The position numbers and the translations under genes were made by a program. Source: Gonocerus acuteangulatus (Eukaryota > Arthropoda > Insecta > Hemiptera > Coreidae). From it: DNA of 64,000 bases. The stretch lies in NCBI GenBank assembly GCA_946811695.1, contig OX328124.1, forward strand, positions 28,321,148 through 28,385,147. The letters are read 5' to 3'. This document shows positions 63,848 to 64,000 of this stretch, piece by piece (the stretch's first letter is position 1; each line of letters begins with the position of its first letter). The notes beneath the pieces were generated by a model. That model had not been told where the DNA came from. It worked only from the letters and a program-made list of their open reading frames with translations, and did no database searches.

Positions 63848-64000
63848 AAATTCCGACTCGCAGGAACTGCATCATCTTAGCGCGGTTCCGTTCTTATCCC
63901 TAGTCTATATTGGAAAGATTAAAATAGAAGCAGTTATTATTTTGAATCCACCAGTGTTCAAAGGTCTTAATTTATGATCTTACCTGGAAGGGTCGGCCAA
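63848..64000 (+). mobile_element. Helentron-like element, family A, 5' end (runs off the window)
   Basis: AATTCCGACTCGCAGGAACT, CTTAGCGCGGTTCCGTTC, GGAAAGATTAAAATAGAAGC and ATGATCTTACCTGGAAGGGT match A6 and A3. It continues beyond 64000. Confidence 0.8.

Noticed and set aside
1..64000. CRISPR array, operon or bacterial promoter structures
   Set aside because: No spaced direct repeats of that kind; introns, SINEs and retroelements show a eukaryotic genome.

Overview
The window is AT-rich, intron-containing eukaryotic DNA, very probably from an arthropod. The evidence is a six-exon metabolic gene with GT/AG introns, tRNA-derived SINEs, LINE, Ty3/gypsy, hAT-like and Helentron-like transposons, hammerhead-ribozyme retroelements, and transposon proteins of types I know mainly from arthropod genomes. 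The species cannot be named from sequence alone. There are no rRNA genes, CRISPR arrays or bacterial features.

Host genes are few. (1) A complete isoaspartyl peptidase/L-asparaginase (ASRGL1-like) gene lies on the + strand, six coding exons between 11127 and 24819, with introns full of transposons. (2) A family of secreted proteins of unknown function lies on the - strand. It has two intact single-exon genes (31372-33396 and 46820-48709), a truncated frameshifted copy (7497-7960) and a small relic split by a ribozyme-bearing element (29597-30360). Each intact protein has a signal peptide, a long Cys-containing helical region and three C-terminal repeats of the form EYL(Y/F)A...D..RR.V(F/Y)TW.

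Layout. 1-7960 is one copy of a segmental duplication whose partner is 44276-47285. Copy 1 has gained about 5.3 kb of insertions (a LINE and two Helentron-like elements). Copy 2 has gained one hammerhead element. Each copy therefore supplies near-exact empty sites for the other. 8-11 kb holds LINE and MITE pieces and unassigned sequence. 11-25 kb is the asparaginase gene. 25-31 kb is SINEs, MITEs and an LTR relic. 31.4-33.4 kb is the first intact secreted-protein gene. 33.8-44.1 kb is nested transposons. 46.8-48.7 kb is the second intact secreted-protein gene. 49.2-55.1 kb is a mosaic of decayed retroelements holding an inverted pair of about 1-kb Helentron-like elements. 56194-61345 is a full-length but broken Ty3/gypsy element inserted in a (TA)n tract. 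61.4-64 kb is more fragments.

The dominant repeat (family A) ends in AAAAGTCC(G/A)ACTCGCAGGA at one side and in a hairpin followed by GCGCTAAAA at the other. It has an asymmetric inverted repeat (TTAGCGCGGTTCC) and, in most copies that keep the 3' region, a (TA)n microsatellite at a fixed place. These are hallmarks of non-autonomous Helitron2/Helentron (HINE-type) elements. Family B has a nearly identical 5' terminus but a different inverted repeat. The most unusual objects are short elements carrying hammerhead ribozyme cores (CTGANGA, stem II, GAAACGTC), often as inverted pairs, with 13-14 bp target duplications. All identities rest on motif reading; no database search was possible.
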